From positions 1 through 44,496 of the forward strand of contig NZ_BMHE01000056.1 of NCBI RefSeq assembly GCF_014640555.1: a stretch of DNA of 44,496 nucleotides, written 5' to 3'. Positions 1-8,631 of this stretch are shown one piece after another. Every line of letters begins with the position of its first letter. The first letter of the stretch is position 1. The DNA is from Paenibacillus marchantiophytorum. Lineage in GTDB: Bacteria; Bacillota; Bacilli; Paenibacillales; NBRC-103111. The notes beneath the pieces are model-generated. The model did no database searches, was not told the DNA's origin, and worked only from the letters and a program-made list of their open reading frames with translations. Both the position numbers and the translations under genes were made by a program.

Positions 1-209
1 GTGCAGCACCCAATCTATTTTTCTCAAGCATGAAGGTCATCTCCTAGAATAAATTCTGACCTCTACACCTTCGACAAAAGATTGGAAATACCTGCTAGTT
101 AATTGTGCTGTCGTAGAAAAAAAACAAGTAGACATTAATTTTGTACATGCGACGTGTTTTGGATTTCTTTATAATGAAAGGATATCTGCATGTACATCAG
201 GAGGAGCTT

Positions 210-2307
210 ATGTTTACAAAGCGATTGAATACAGGTTGGGAGTATTTGCAGAGTTCGTTAGGCGGCGTCTGGGAAGTTTGGCGCAAAGATAAATTAAACA
301 ATCACTATAATCTTGCATGGCAGGAAGTAGAACTGCCGCATTGTTTCAATGCACTCGACGCTATGGAACCGGACAAACCTTACTACCAAGGGCCGGGCTG
401 GTACAGGACCTTGTTGTCGATCGACAACCCGTACCCCAATGGGAGAACACTCCTTCATTTCGAGGGAGCCGGACAGCAAACGGAACTATATGTCTATGAT
501 CAACGTGTTGGCGGACATGAAGGCGGCTATGATGCAAGTATGGGATGCTGTAGGACAGGAAGTATTCACAGAGGTGTTTGATAAGGAAACGTGGGCAGGC
601 AAGGAAGAAATCGCTAACTTTCAAATCGACAATTTTCAGCTCTGGAGCCCTGATCAGCCTCATTTGTATACGTGCAAAGTTACTTTGATGCCGGTGGATG
701 AGGCCGTCGCAATCGAAACAGCTCTAGCTGTGCGGTTCGGTCTCCGTTATTTCGAGTTCATCGAGAAGGGACCTTTCCACCTCAATGGACGAAGATTGCT
801 GCTTCGCGGCACACATCGGCATGAAGATCATGCCGGCGTAGGCGCAGCTATGACGGAGGCGATGATTCGTGAGGAAATGCGGCTCATCAAGGAGATGGGC
901 GCGAATTTCATTCGCTTGGGACATTATCAGCAGTCGCGTATTGTGCTGGAACTATGTGACGAGCTGGGGCTGCTCGTATGGGAGGAAATCCCTTGGTGCC
1001 GCGGCGGTATCGGCGGCGATTCCTACCGTCAGCAATGCAAGGATATGCTGACGGCGATGATTGAGCAGCACCGCAATCATCCTTCTATTATTTTGTGGGG
1101 GCTTGGCAATGAGAACGACTGGGAAGCGGATTTCAACTATTTTGATGAAGAGGAAATTAGGGATTTCATGCGTGAACTGCATGCGTTGTCCCATGCGTTG
1201 GATGATACGAGACTGACGGCGATTCGGCGCTGCGACTTTTGCCGCGACATCATTGATGTGTATTCGCCTTCTATTTGGGCGGGATGGTATCGGGGTGTTT
1301 ATCCGGAATATGAGACTTATACGCGTACAGGATTTGACAGTGTGGATCGATTCCTCCATGTTGAATGGGGAGCAGACAATGTGGCTGGACGCCATGTGAA
1401 GAAGCCATATACAGGATTCGAGGATATCCAAACCGGGGCAGGGGCTGAGGAGCGCGATGGTGATTACCTGCTGACTGGCGGCGATCCGCGCGTTTCCAGT
1501 TTGGGCGATTGGTCGGAGACCTATTTCTGCGACATGATTGATTGGTACTTGCGCGCGCAGCAGAGAATGGACTGGTTGACCGGCACTGCGAAGTGGTCTT
1601 TCAAAGATTTCTCAACCCCGGTGCGACCAGATTCGCCGATTCCTTACTTGAATATGAAGGGCGTCGTTGAACGGGATTTCAGACGGAAAGAAGCCTATTA
1701 TGTCTTTCAATCTTATTGGTCTGAGCAGCCAATGGTTCGCATTTATGGCGGAAGCCTGCCTGTTCGTGCGGGGAAAGCCGATGAACAGCAGACCATCAAA
1801 GTGTATTCGTACTGTTCGATTGTTGAACTTATTGTCAATGGAAAGAGCTACGTGAAACGAACAAGAGACACGCAGAACTATCCTTGTGCAGGTTTGCGTT
1901 GGGATGTGATTCTGCCATCAGGGGAGAATCGCCTTGTAGCTGTCTCCTCTGGCGAAGGCGATATCGTAGTTCAAGACGAGACTACGTTCATTTACCAGAC
2001 GGAAAGTTGGGAACAACCTGCCGCACTGCGGCTGACCGCTTATCAACACTCGGATGATGGCATTTTTGTCGAAGCTTTGGCGTACGACCAGCATGGCGTG
2101 TTTTGTGCGGATGCGGCGAATTTGGTGCATTTTGGCCTAGCGGGGTCAGGGAAATTACTTGATAACTTAGGAACAGTTAGAGGTTCCAGAACGCTAGAAC
2201 TTGCGAATGGACGTGCCCGTATTTATGTGGATTTGAAGGGCGGGACATCGATCGTCTCCGTGCATGGAGAAGGATTAGAGCCTTCGTTCGTGAAGATGAA
2301 TAGTTGA
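210..2307 (+). pseudogene. GH2 family glycosidase (beta-galactosidase/beta-glucuronidase-like), broken by internal deletion and frameshift
   Basis: The gene starts at ATG 210 behind AGGAGG (199-204). The first 109 residues are the start of a GH2 sugar-binding domain, ending in the typical VGGHEGGYDA motif. At about 531-540 the matching reading shifts to another frame and resumes directly in the immunoglobulin-like domain (VWDAVGQEVF, then WSPDQPHLYT). The rest of the sugar-binding domain, by family layout roughly 120-150 residues, is absent. The first frame stops at 579-581. Downstream, the TIM barrel is well kept: GTHRHEDH, the acid/base Glu in LGNEND (about 1108) and the likely nucleophile in HVEWGADN (about 1357). 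A C-terminal extension follows (YVFQSYWSEQP onward). Because sequence is missing as well as shifted, a single-base sequencing error cannot explain it. The GH88 gene lies 26 bp downstream. Substrate cannot be fixed from sequence. Confidence 0.85.
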
Positions 2308-2333
2308 CAATATAACACAACCGTTAGGAGTGG

Positions 2334-3434
2334 ATGGAATTGGATATTTTGAATCTGTGGCCGCAATTGCAACGCAAAGTCGACACCATGATCGAGCAAA
2401 TCGGAAGTAAATCTCCACACGTGGAGAAAGAGGGCGTGTACGATGATGCCCGTTTGGATTGGTGGACATCAGGCTTTTGGCCAGGACTCTTATGGATTAT
2501 GTATGACGTCTCCCAAGAAGACAAGTATCGTCAGCAAGCTTGGGATTGGGATGGGAAAATAGAAGCTTGCTTCCTGCGGGAGAACAATTTCCATCATGAT
2601 GTTGGCTTCCAATTCCTGCCTACGGCAGTAGCCAAATACAAAATGACAGGGGATCAGGATGGGCGTAGAAGAGGGCTGCACGCAGCGAATTTCCTTGCAG
2701 GACGCTTCAATCAAGCCGGACAGTTCCTGCGCGCTTGGAATCAGGACAAGCATGGCTGGGCGATTATAGATTCCAGCTTGAATCTATCCTTGCTCCTCTG
2801 GGCAGCCGAAGAGCTTGGCGATCCGCGGCTTAAACAAATTGCCATGGCGCATGCGGATACGGTTTTGGAGCATTTCATTCGGGATGACGGATCAGTCTGT
2901 CATATCGTTAGCTTTAATCCGGACACGGGTGCATTCATCGAGGCGTTGGGCGGGCAAGGGTTCTCCCCGACCTCCGCGTGGAGCAGAGGACAGTCGTGGG
3001 CTTTGCATGGTTTAGCGAACGTGTACCGATATACGGGAGAGAGCCGTTATTTGGCTGCTGCGAAGCGGGTAGCCCATTACTTCATGGCGAACACCACGGT
3101 GGATCCCATTCCGTTATGGGATTTCCGCACGGGTGATGCGGATTTGAAGTTGAAAGATACGTCCGCCGCCGCTTGCGCGGCCTCTGGGCTGCTTGAAATC
3201 GCCTCGCTGGTACCAGCCGAGGAGGCGGATTTATACCGGAATCAGGCAATCCGGATCATGGATGCGCTGACGCAGGATTACGCGGATCTGGATGGATCAA
3301 GGGAGTCAATCCTCAGAGAAGGCACCGGACATAAGCCAGCGGGACAAAACGTCAACGTAGGACTGATCTACGGGGATTATTATTATATAGAAGCCGCAGC
3401 CAAGCTGAAAAACTGGACGCAGCGAATTTTCTAA
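2334..3434 (+). CDS. GH88 unsaturated glucuronyl hydrolase
   Basis: Cytoplasmic (alpha/alpha)6-barrel hydrolase, 366 residues, the usual length for GH88. This family removes the unsaturated uronic acid that polysaccharide lyases leave on oligosaccharide ends. The two catalytic aspartates of Bacillus UGL (D88, D149) correspond to D89 in NFHHDVGFQF and D146 in AIIDSSLNLS. The family motif SAWSRGQSWALHG is present near residues 225-240. No signal peptide is seen. The ATG at 2334 sits only 3 bp after AGGAG (2326-2330). TTG at 2340 gives a 9-bp spacing and may be the true start, removing two residues. The gene follows the broken GH2 gene by 26 bp and was probably cotranscribed with it. A hairpin with a T-run follows the stop. 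Confidence 0.92.
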   Translation: MELDILNLWPQLQRKVDTMIEQIGSKSPHVEKEGVYDDARLDWWTSGFWPGLLWIMYDVSQEDKYRQQAWDWDGKIEACFLRENNFHHDVGFQFLPTAVAKYKMTGDQDGRRRGLHAANFLAGRFNQAGQFLRAWNQDKHGWAIIDSSLNLSLLLWAAEELGDPRLKQIAMAHADTVLEHFIRDDGSVCHIVSFNPDTGAFIEALGGQGFSPTSAWSRGQSWALHGLANVYRYTGESRYLAAAKRVAHYFMANTTVDPIPLWDFRTGDADLKLKDTSAAACAASGLLEIASLVPAEEADLYRNQAIRIMDALTQDYADLDGSRESILREGTGHKPAGQNVNVGLIYGDYYYIEAAAKLKNWTQRIF

Positions 3435-3453
3435 GCTGAATTGAGTTCCCTTC

Positions 3454-3480
3454 GAGTTCCCTTGAAGGGAGCTCTTTTTC
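3454..3480 (+). terminator. Terminator after the GH88 gene
   Basis: GAGTTCCCTT pairs with GAAGGGAGCTC (one mismatch), followed by a run of five T, starting 19 bp after the GH88 stop. Between here and the next hairpin (3481-3585) no gene is visible. Confidence 0.7.
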
Positions 3481-3585
3481 ATTGGAACCTATTGGACCCC
3501 ATTGGACAATTTCCAGCAGAACGCATCATTGGTGCGATTGACTGGGGGGGGATGTATGAATTCCAGTGGTGCAAAGGCAATGAGA

Positions 3586-3620
3586 GGCTGCCCCTAATTT
3601 ACTTTAGGGGCGCCTTTATT
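3586..3620 (+). terminator. GC-rich hairpin with T-rich tail
   Basis: GGC-T-GCCCCTAA pairs with TTAGGGGC-GCC with one bulged T, followed by TTTATTT. It looks like a second rho-independent terminator. It lies directly beside dispersed repeat copy A; a comparable GAGGCT hairpin lies beside copy B (6416-6460), so it may belong to the repeat neighbourhood. Confidence 0.55.
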
Positions 3621-3628
3621 TATAAACG

Positions 3629-3897
3629 GTGAGTCATCCCAACCGCCTCGCGCGGATAAGGGAACTCCAGTGCGCTATTCCAGCAAAATGCTTCATTTTA
3701 CTGAGTCAGAGGGAACTCCAGTGCGCTATTTTGCTTTTTAAGTGGAAATTCAGCAGTTTTCGCAGAAATAAGACCCTGTAGTTCCGCTAATCCCCGAGCA
3801 TCCCTGCTATTTGCCCAAATAGCGCCCTACAGTTCCCTTAAGAGTAGCTGTCGCTTGAAAGATGCTCAAACTCTCAGGGCGGCGAAGTCGTTTTCTC
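3629..3897. repeat. Dispersed intergenic repeat, copy A
   Basis: About 270 bp with no plausible gene. It contains two identical 20-bp units, GGGAACTCCAGTGCGCTATT, at 3660-3679 and 3711-3730. It then has AAGACCCTGTAGTTCCGCTA at about 3770-3789 and an inverted unit AATAGCGCCCTACAGTTCCC at 3818-3837. The right end is CTCAGGGCGGCGAAGTCGTTTTCT (about 3873-3896). The same order of elements recurs at 6491-6770 and, rearranged, at 37296-37770. The opposed units could pair into a long imperfect stem. Copy A lies between the GH88 gene and a decayed minus-strand gene. No transposase or clear target-site duplication is visible. Confidence 0.8.
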
Positions 3898-3920
3898 ACA
3901 TTTAAGCCTAAATTGCTGCT

Positions 3921-4325
3921 TTAGCAGGTTACGCTGATGTCATCAAAGATCGCTTTGGTATTCGCATAGACACGAGCTCCAATTTTGCCGCTCGCAAGTG
4001 CGCTGTCCGTGGTGCTGATTTCCAAATTACCGTCTTTGTAAATTGAAATGGAGAGTTCCATCTTGCGGCCGGTTTTATCGTTGTTTTTCAGAAACAGCAC
4101 ATAGTAATTATTGTCGTCTGTGTAGCGGAAGACCAATTCTGCATCCTTATTTCCATTTGTATTGTTGGTGACGTTGACCTTCGCTTCGAAAGTATCATTG
4201 GTCCAGTCAGCATTCCCGGCGAGAGATAGGCTTAGCGCGGAATTGGCTTGACCGCTGTATTGGTTGCTTACTACACTCCAGGTTCCGCTGGTCGAGGCTG
4301 CTTGCCTTGCAGCAAACCCCTGACT
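3921..4325 (-). pseudogene. Remnant: C-terminal beta-sandwich domain of a secreted carbohydrate-active protein
   Basis: Reading the minus strand from just inside a stop at 4326-4328 down to the stop at 3921-3923 gives about 134 residues with no start codon or signal. They run ASTSGTWSVVSNQYSGQA, DWTNDTFEAKVNV, ELVFRYTDDNNYYVLFLKN, and end GKIGARVYANTKAIFDDISV. This resembles the concanavalin/laminin-G-like domain found at the end of extracellular polysaccharide lyases and hydrolases. The rest of the protein is missing: upstream of 4328 the frame is closed, and a short reading (MADNQFFHYDQNDSDFKE, about 4340-4393) leads nowhere recognisable. I interpret it as the surviving 3' end of a deleted gene. 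The fold family is inferred from motif style, so the exact name is uncertain. Confidence 0.65.
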
Positions 4326-4435
4326 TTATGGATCCCCTCTTTCTTTGAAATCGCTGTCATTTTGATCATAGTGGAAGAACTGGTTGTCAGCCATGATATA
4401 TCATGGTCAATGTGTGATCAATGTTAGCCAAATGG

Positions 4436-5218
4436 TTAAGCACCCTTATGGATGCGGCTAATCACCTCTTTCAAATAGGAGATGCTATCGCTAAGTCCGC
4501 CATTTAATGCCGGCCAGTGGCACTCTGCAGAAAGCTTGCCTGTGTAGCTGATGGCTTGTAATATCTCAGATAATTTTTGATAAGGATAAACGCCTGTTCC
4601 AGGGGCATGTCTTCCCGTATCTGCAAGATGGATATGAGCGATACAATCCTTGTGTGTGAGGATTGTATCCAGAGGTTCTTTCTCTTCATCCATATGATAA
4701 AAGTCGGCTAGCACCCTTACTGTTGGGCTATTGATTTGCTTCGCCAAATGAACGGCATCGGCTACGCTGTTCATCAAATTGGATTCCTTGCGGTTCAGCG
4801 GTTCCAGCGTCAATGTAATGCCGTTTCCTTGCCAATCTTCTGCAATCCAGTTCAGCAGCTCCAACATCTGATCTTCAGCGTGCTGACGCTCCCAATTCTC
4901 AGGGATCATGCGGGCTTTGCCGCTGCCAAGCACAACAACCTCCACGCCGATTCGGCTTGCCGCTTCTCCAGCCTTGTTGACGTAGCGCCGGATTCTCTCA
5001 CGATCCACTTGCGGACCTACCAACTTCATGCCGTCTGGCGCGAAAATATTCAAGGCACGTACGGGAAGCGGGGAATTAACATACAGGGGAATTCTCTCCC
5101 CTAATGATCGTTCATCCTCAACTTGCAGCGATGACAGAGCACATTCCACATAATCCAATCCATGAGCCGCAAGCAGCTCCGCTTGTTCAATTCCTGCACA
5201 CCAACCGATTTGATTCAT
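4436..5218 (-). CDS. Sugar phosphate isomerase/epimerase-like TIM-barrel protein
   Basis: A 260-residue protein of the xylose isomerase-like/AP endonuclease 2 fold. The start is ATG 5218 (MNQIGWCAGIEQAELL), preceded by AAGGAGG with an 8-bp gap; an in-frame ATG 54 bp upstream lacks a comparable site. Typical strand-end motifs with metal-binding residues are visible: GITLTLEPLN (Glu), VRVLADFYHM (Asp and His), HIHLADTGR (His) and KLSAECHWP (Glu). Members interconvert keto/aldo sugars or epimerise sugars and inositols. The position, divergent from an AraC regulator and next to uronate hydrolases, suggests a role in catabolism of the released sugar. The exact substrate is unknown. Confidence 0.82.
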   Translation of the reverse strand: MNQIGWCAGIEQAELLAAHGLDYVECALSSLQVEDERSLGERIPLYVNSPLPVRALNIFAPDGMKLVGPQVDRERIRRYVNKAGEAASRIGVEVVVLGSGKARMIPENWERQHAEDQMLELLNWIAEDWQGNGITLTLEPLNRKESNLMNSVADAVHLAKQINSPTVRVLADFYHMDEEKEPLDTILTHKDCIAHIHLADTGRHAPGTGVYPYQKLSEILQAISYTGKLSAECHWPALNGGLSDSISYLKEVISRIHKGA

Positions 5219-5403
5219 GTCGCATTCCTCCTTGAGATGAGTGCTTTCATGTTCATTGTAATAAGCATACAAACGTGTGAAAATGGCTAAAGGTATTGAA
5301 TGATGTCTTTCAGTACGATTAAGGATACGTATAATTCCCTTTGTTGTTCAAGGGTCTATTCGTACGTATACTGGAAGTAAGAACATCTGGGAGCTGATGA
5401 ACG

Positions 5404-6231
5404 TTGGTGAATCGGAATATCATAGACGAATTGAGTGAATATGTAGAGCTGCGTTTAGGCAGCATCGGCACGGCTAGTCATGATAGAGGCTGGACGGAGA
5501 CGAAACAGCATCCGGACTACGATATTTGGCTGGTGACCAACGGAGAGGTTGAGGTTGATGTTCAAGGCGTCACGTCTGTGGCAAAAGAAGGGGACATCGT
5601 TTTTTTCAATCCTGGCGTGACCTATACCGCTGCTTGTTCCCTGAACCCCTGCAGTCACATATTTGTCCACTTTGATTTCTCGTTGGGTGAACGCTTTAAC
5701 TTCCTGAATGAGTTTGATCTCATGGGCATTATTGGCGGGGCCTATCTGACTAAGGAGAGAGAGTTATTCAGAGGAGCCTTCGATGCTTACCAGAACAAAG
5801 AGCCGATGGCGTCATTAATGCTCAAAGGTTTCTTCCTCGCATTGTTAGCCCGTCTTTTAACGATTCCGCAACACCCTCCGAGAGGGCTGCAGGGAGCGGA
5901 ACTACACTCGAAGCATTTTACCAAGCTGGTTCCAGTGCTGGCGTATATCGAGGCGCACATCGGAGAGCGCATAGCGGTGGAGCAATTGGCTGAGATGAGC
6001 AGTATGTCGCCCAAATATTTCTATGCTTTTTTCAAAGCCCAAATGGGCGTGACGCCGCAAAATTATGTGACTCGTCTTAAGCTGAATCGAGCCAGGGAAT
6101 ATTTGTACGAGGGGAAACTGACCGTGAAGCAGATTGCCTATCAGCTTGGCTTTGCCGATCCGTATACGTTTTCTAAGATATTTAAACGCTTCCATAAAAT
6201 TGCGCCGTCCAAGTACTATGGGCATACGTAG
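5404..6231 (+). CDS. AraC family transcriptional regulator
   Basis: 275 residues. The N-terminal half is a cupin-like sensor domain (VTNGEVEVDVQGVTSVAKEGDIVFFNPG). The C-terminal 100 residues are two helix-turn-helices of the AraC type (VEQLAEMSSMSPKYFYAFFK and VKQIAYQLGFADPYTFSKIF, the second with the usual GF.D..YFSK-like pattern). The start is TTG 5404, 11 bp after GGAG. It is transcribed divergently from the isomerase-like gene across a 185-bp gap. That gap holds a TATAAT-like box (about 5331) and two ATACGTAT/CGTACGTA palindromic stretches, plausible operator sites. It probably activates the neighbouring sugar genes in response to a sugar ligand. Confidence 0.9.
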   Translation: MVNRNIIDELSEYVELRLGSIGTASHDRGWTETKQHPDYDIWLVTNGEVEVDVQGVTSVAKEGDIVFFNPGVTYTAACSLNPCSHIFVHFDFSLGERFNFLNEFDLMGIIGGAYLTKERELFRGAFDAYQNKEPMASLMLKGFFLALLARLLTIPQHPPRGLQGAELHSKHFTKLVPVLAYIEAHIGERIAVEQLAEMSSMSPKYFYAFFKAQMGVTPQNYVTRLKLNRAREYLYEGKLTVKQIAYQLGFADPYTFSKIFKRFHKIAPSKYYGHT

Positions 6232-6325
6232 TATTTGTAACACAATTGGAACATTCCTGTTACAGTCCTCTAACATTGGTGAGGTATTATAATAAACAAG
6301 ACCCCCCTTTTTTAATATAAACTTT

Positions 6326-6359
6326 GGACCTGGCCCCGTTGGCTAGGTCCCTTTTTTTG
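6326..6359 (+). terminator. Terminator after the AraC regulator
   Basis: GGACCTGGCC pairs with GGCTAGGTCC, followed by CTTTTTTT. It is located about 95 bp after the AraC stop. Confidence 0.85.
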
Positions 6360-6415
6360 TCTATTCGTTTTAGAGGATAGGAGAACGCAGCGTGCAGCTG
6401 GGTGGATAAACGCAA

Positions 6416-6460
6416 AAAGAGGCTGACTCTAAAGGTTGAAAACCAAGAGCAAGCCTCTTT
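6416..6460. terminator. Second hairpin, terminator-like
   Basis: AAAGAGGCTGACTCT faces AGAGCAAGCCTCTTT with small bulges, and its loop contains a mini-hairpin GGTTGAAAACC. A-rich and T-rich flanks would suit termination in either direction. It stands just left of repeat copy B. Confidence 0.55.
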
Positions 6461-6490
6461 ATCAAAATATAAGAGTTTATATGTTTTGGA

Positions 6491-6770
6491 GTGAACGCGG
6501 AGTTATTCCAACTGCCTCTCGTGGAAGTAAAGGAACTACGATACGCTATGCAAGCTAAAAGTGTCATTTTCGGATAGGATGAGGGAACTACAGTACGCTA
6601 TTTTGCCGTTTCATGGGAATTTTCAACGTTTTCGTGGAAATAAGACCCTGTAGTTCCGCTATGACCCACGCCCCCCTACTTTTTGCCTAATTAGCGTCCT
6701 CTAGTTCCCTTACAAGGTTTTGCCGCTAAGAAGAGACTGATCTATCAGGGCGGCGAAGCCGTTTGTCTTA
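6491..6770. repeat. Dispersed intergenic repeat, copy B
   Basis: Same architecture as the copy at 3629-3897. Direct units are AGGAACTACGATACGCTAT (6531-6549) and GGGAACTACAGTACGCTATT (6583-6602). AAGACCCTGTAGTTCCGCTA is at 6642-6661, the inverted unit TAGCGTCCTCTAGTTCCCTT ends near 6711, and the right end is TCAGGGCGGCGAAGCCGTTT (6745-6764). The spacer GTGGAAATAAGACCCTG is also shared with copy A. It lies between the AraC terminator and the 3' end of the minus-strand beta-glucuronidase gene, so between convergent genes. No ORF in it looks real. Confidence 0.8.
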
Positions 6771-6813
6771 ATTTCCAGATGGGGCGAAATCTTATTGGGC
6801 GCTCCCTAATCCC

Positions 6814-8520
6814 TTACCGCTCCGATCGATAAATCTCCTTCACCAAGCGATAAGCGAGCTTAGGCTTGCGATACTCGTTGAGCAAGCCTTTATTGTTAAA
6901 GCTCCGCGCCCGATCGCGGAAGTACGGGCGATCGCTGCGCACGTCGACGCGAATGTCGGCGAAGTGCCAGATCAAGGTGCCGACGATGCGTGAGTCGGCA
7001 CGGAAGATCTTCAGTGCCTGCTGCACGACATCAGCTTGATAATCCTCGCTGAATAAGCGCGGTTCCCAGCCGGCGTCGCCAAAGATGCCCGCGGCGCCGA
7101 ATTCGCTCATGATGACCGGCTTGTCGCCGGCACCTTGCGATTCGGCATTCCGATAATAGGCCTGCAGCATGTCGTGGAATCCGTCGACGCTGCCTTCGTA
7201 CCAGCCGTAATATTTGTTGATGCCAATGACGTCAAAGTAGGACAACACGATGTCTTCTACAGGATGCATGGTGGCGTAAGTGACCAGACGGCTGCCATCC
7301 ATGCTGCGTATTTGGCTGACGAATTTCTTCGTAAGCTCCAGGGCTTCATTCGTACGTGTATCGATTTCGTTATGTGCACCCCAGAAGATAATGGACGGAT
7401 GATGATAGTCGCGGCTGATCATCTCGCCGAGCATATGGACGCCGCGATCCGTGAAGATTGGGCTTGCCAGTGTTTCGGTGCTCATGAAACACCCCCACAT
7501 CGGGATTTCGCTCCAGAGCAGCATGCCATGCTCGTCGAGCAGATCGATCCAGAACTGACTTTGCGGATAGTGGGACCCGCGAACGATGTTGCAGCCCATA
7601 TCCTGGAGAATAGCCAGGTCCTTCAGCATGAGCTTAGGCGGGAACGCGAATCCCCACTCCGGATGCTCCTCGTGCCGATTCACGCCTTGCAAATAGAGCG
7701 TCTTGCCATTGAGTAGAATTTGCCCATTCGACACGTCCAACGTGCGGAATCCGGTGCGGTCGATGAGATCGTCTTCGCCTGCGCGAATCGCAAATGTATA
7801 CAATTCAGGTTGACCTACGTCCCATATGCGAACGTTCGCGAGACTTCCACGAAGTGTAAGCTTAGAGGATTGGCCTGCTCTAATCTGGACGGTTGCTGCT
7901 GAGAAAATAGCCGCCTCTGTGGAGACATCGATTTCAATTTCTTGATCTGCACGGCTAAGTGAGTTTAATTGGACGTGCAGCTCAACATCGGCTGTATCGC
8001 CGCTTAATGTATAATCGATTTTCAAAGAATCAATATAGACATCAGGCAATTCCTGCAGTTCGACCGACCTGATAATACCTCCATAAGAGTACCAGTCTGC
8101 CACATCTGTAGGCAGTGTCTGCCAATCCAAGGTACTGTCGACACGAATAATTAATTCATGCTTACCCTGCGCAAGATGAGGAAGCACAAGCGCAAACTGG
8201 GTATATCCACCGAAATGATAACCTAGATGCTGACCGTCAACATAGACATCCGCATGATGAAGGATCCCTTCAAAGATGAAGCGAAGATTAGCTTCTTGTG
8301 TGGTGTCGAAGTAAGTACGGTACCAAGCGGCACCGATATATGCATAGAGGCCAAGTTCATTGTTCCAACAGGAGGGTACGACAAGCTTTTGCGACTGTGC
8401 AGGGAATTGCGTATACCACTGTTCGGTCAATCCGAGATTACCAGGATCCGTGACGAAATCCCATAGTCCATCCAAAAGTCGGGTATGGCGAAGGTGATGC
8501 TGATGAAAAGTACGTATCAC
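6814..8520 (-). CDS. uidA: Beta-glucuronidase, GH2
   Basis: 568 residues, close to E. coli GUS (603). The domain order is sugar-binding jelly roll (1-165, with VDGQHLGYHFGGYTQF), immunoglobulin-like domain (about 165-262) and TIM barrel (263-568). The acid/base Glu is E385 in WGAHNEID and the nucleophile is E473 in IMSEFGAAG. The N-x-K signature that binds the glucuronate carboxylate is N542/K544 in SFNNKGLLNEYRKPK, which separates true glucuronidases from galactosidases. The start is ATG 8520 after GGGGA; there is no signal peptide, so it is cytoplasmic. It is divergent from the second AraC gene across 111 bp. With the GH88 enzyme it points to use of glucuronic-acid-containing glycans. The part near the 3' end is noticeably more GC-rich. 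Confidence 0.93.
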   Translation of the reverse strand: MIRTFHQHHLRHTRLLDGLWDFVTDPGNLGLTEQWYTQFPAQSQKLVVPSCWNNELGLYAYIGAAWYRTYFDTTQEANLRFIFEGILHHADVYVDGQHLGYHFGGYTQFALVLPHLAQGKHELIIRVDSTLDWQTLPTDVADWYSYGGIIRSVELQELPDVYIDSLKIDYTLSGDTADVELHVQLNSLSRADQEIEIDVSTEAAIFSAATVQIRAGQSSKLTLRGSLANVRIWDVGQPELYTFAIRAGEDDLIDRTGFRTLDVSNGQILLNGKTLYLQGVNRHEEHPEWGFAFPPKLMLKDLAILQDMGCNIVRGSHYPQSQFWIDLLDEHGMLLWSEIPMWGCFMSTETLASPIFTDRGVHMLGEMISRDYHHPSIIFWGAHNEIDTRTNEALELTKKFVSQIRSMDGSRLVTYATMHPVEDIVLSYFDVIGINKYYGWYEGSVDGFHDMLQAYYRNAESQGAGDKPVIMSEFGAAGIFGDAGWEPRLFSEDYQADVVQQALKIFRADSRIVGTLIWHFADIRVDVRSDRPYFRDRARSFNNKGLLNEYRKPKLAYRLVKEIYRSER

Positions 8521-8631
8521 AGGAAAAATCCCCTTTCATGTATGTTTAGTACAGAGTATCATGGAACTAGTGTATTATATATGGAGAAAGTAGTTTGATA
8601 TTTGTCAAAATCGCTTTGAGAGTGGTGGGCC

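Noticed and set aside
1..209. Possible end of an upstream gene at the left edge
   Set aside because: Short open stretches in all three frames stop within 35-100 bp and show no recognisable protein; only a TATAAT-like box (170-175) and the GH2 ribosome site are supported.
520..590. Programmed ribosomal frameshift in the GH2 gene
   Set aside because: No slippery heptamer or downstream structure is apparent, and part of a domain is missing, which frameshifting cannot explain.
3441..3632. 63-residue open frame after the GH88 gene
   Set aside because: It spans two terminator hairpins, lacks a ribosome site and has no recognisable content.
3629..6770. Composite transposon or insertion sequence flanked by the two repeat copies
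   Set aside because: No transposase, no clear terminal inverted repeats or target duplications, and the third copy stands alone at 37 kb.
7135..7716. 193-residue frame antisense to the beta-glucuronidase gene
   Set aside because: It mirrors GC-rich codons of a well-supported gene, has no ribosome site and no family resemblance.
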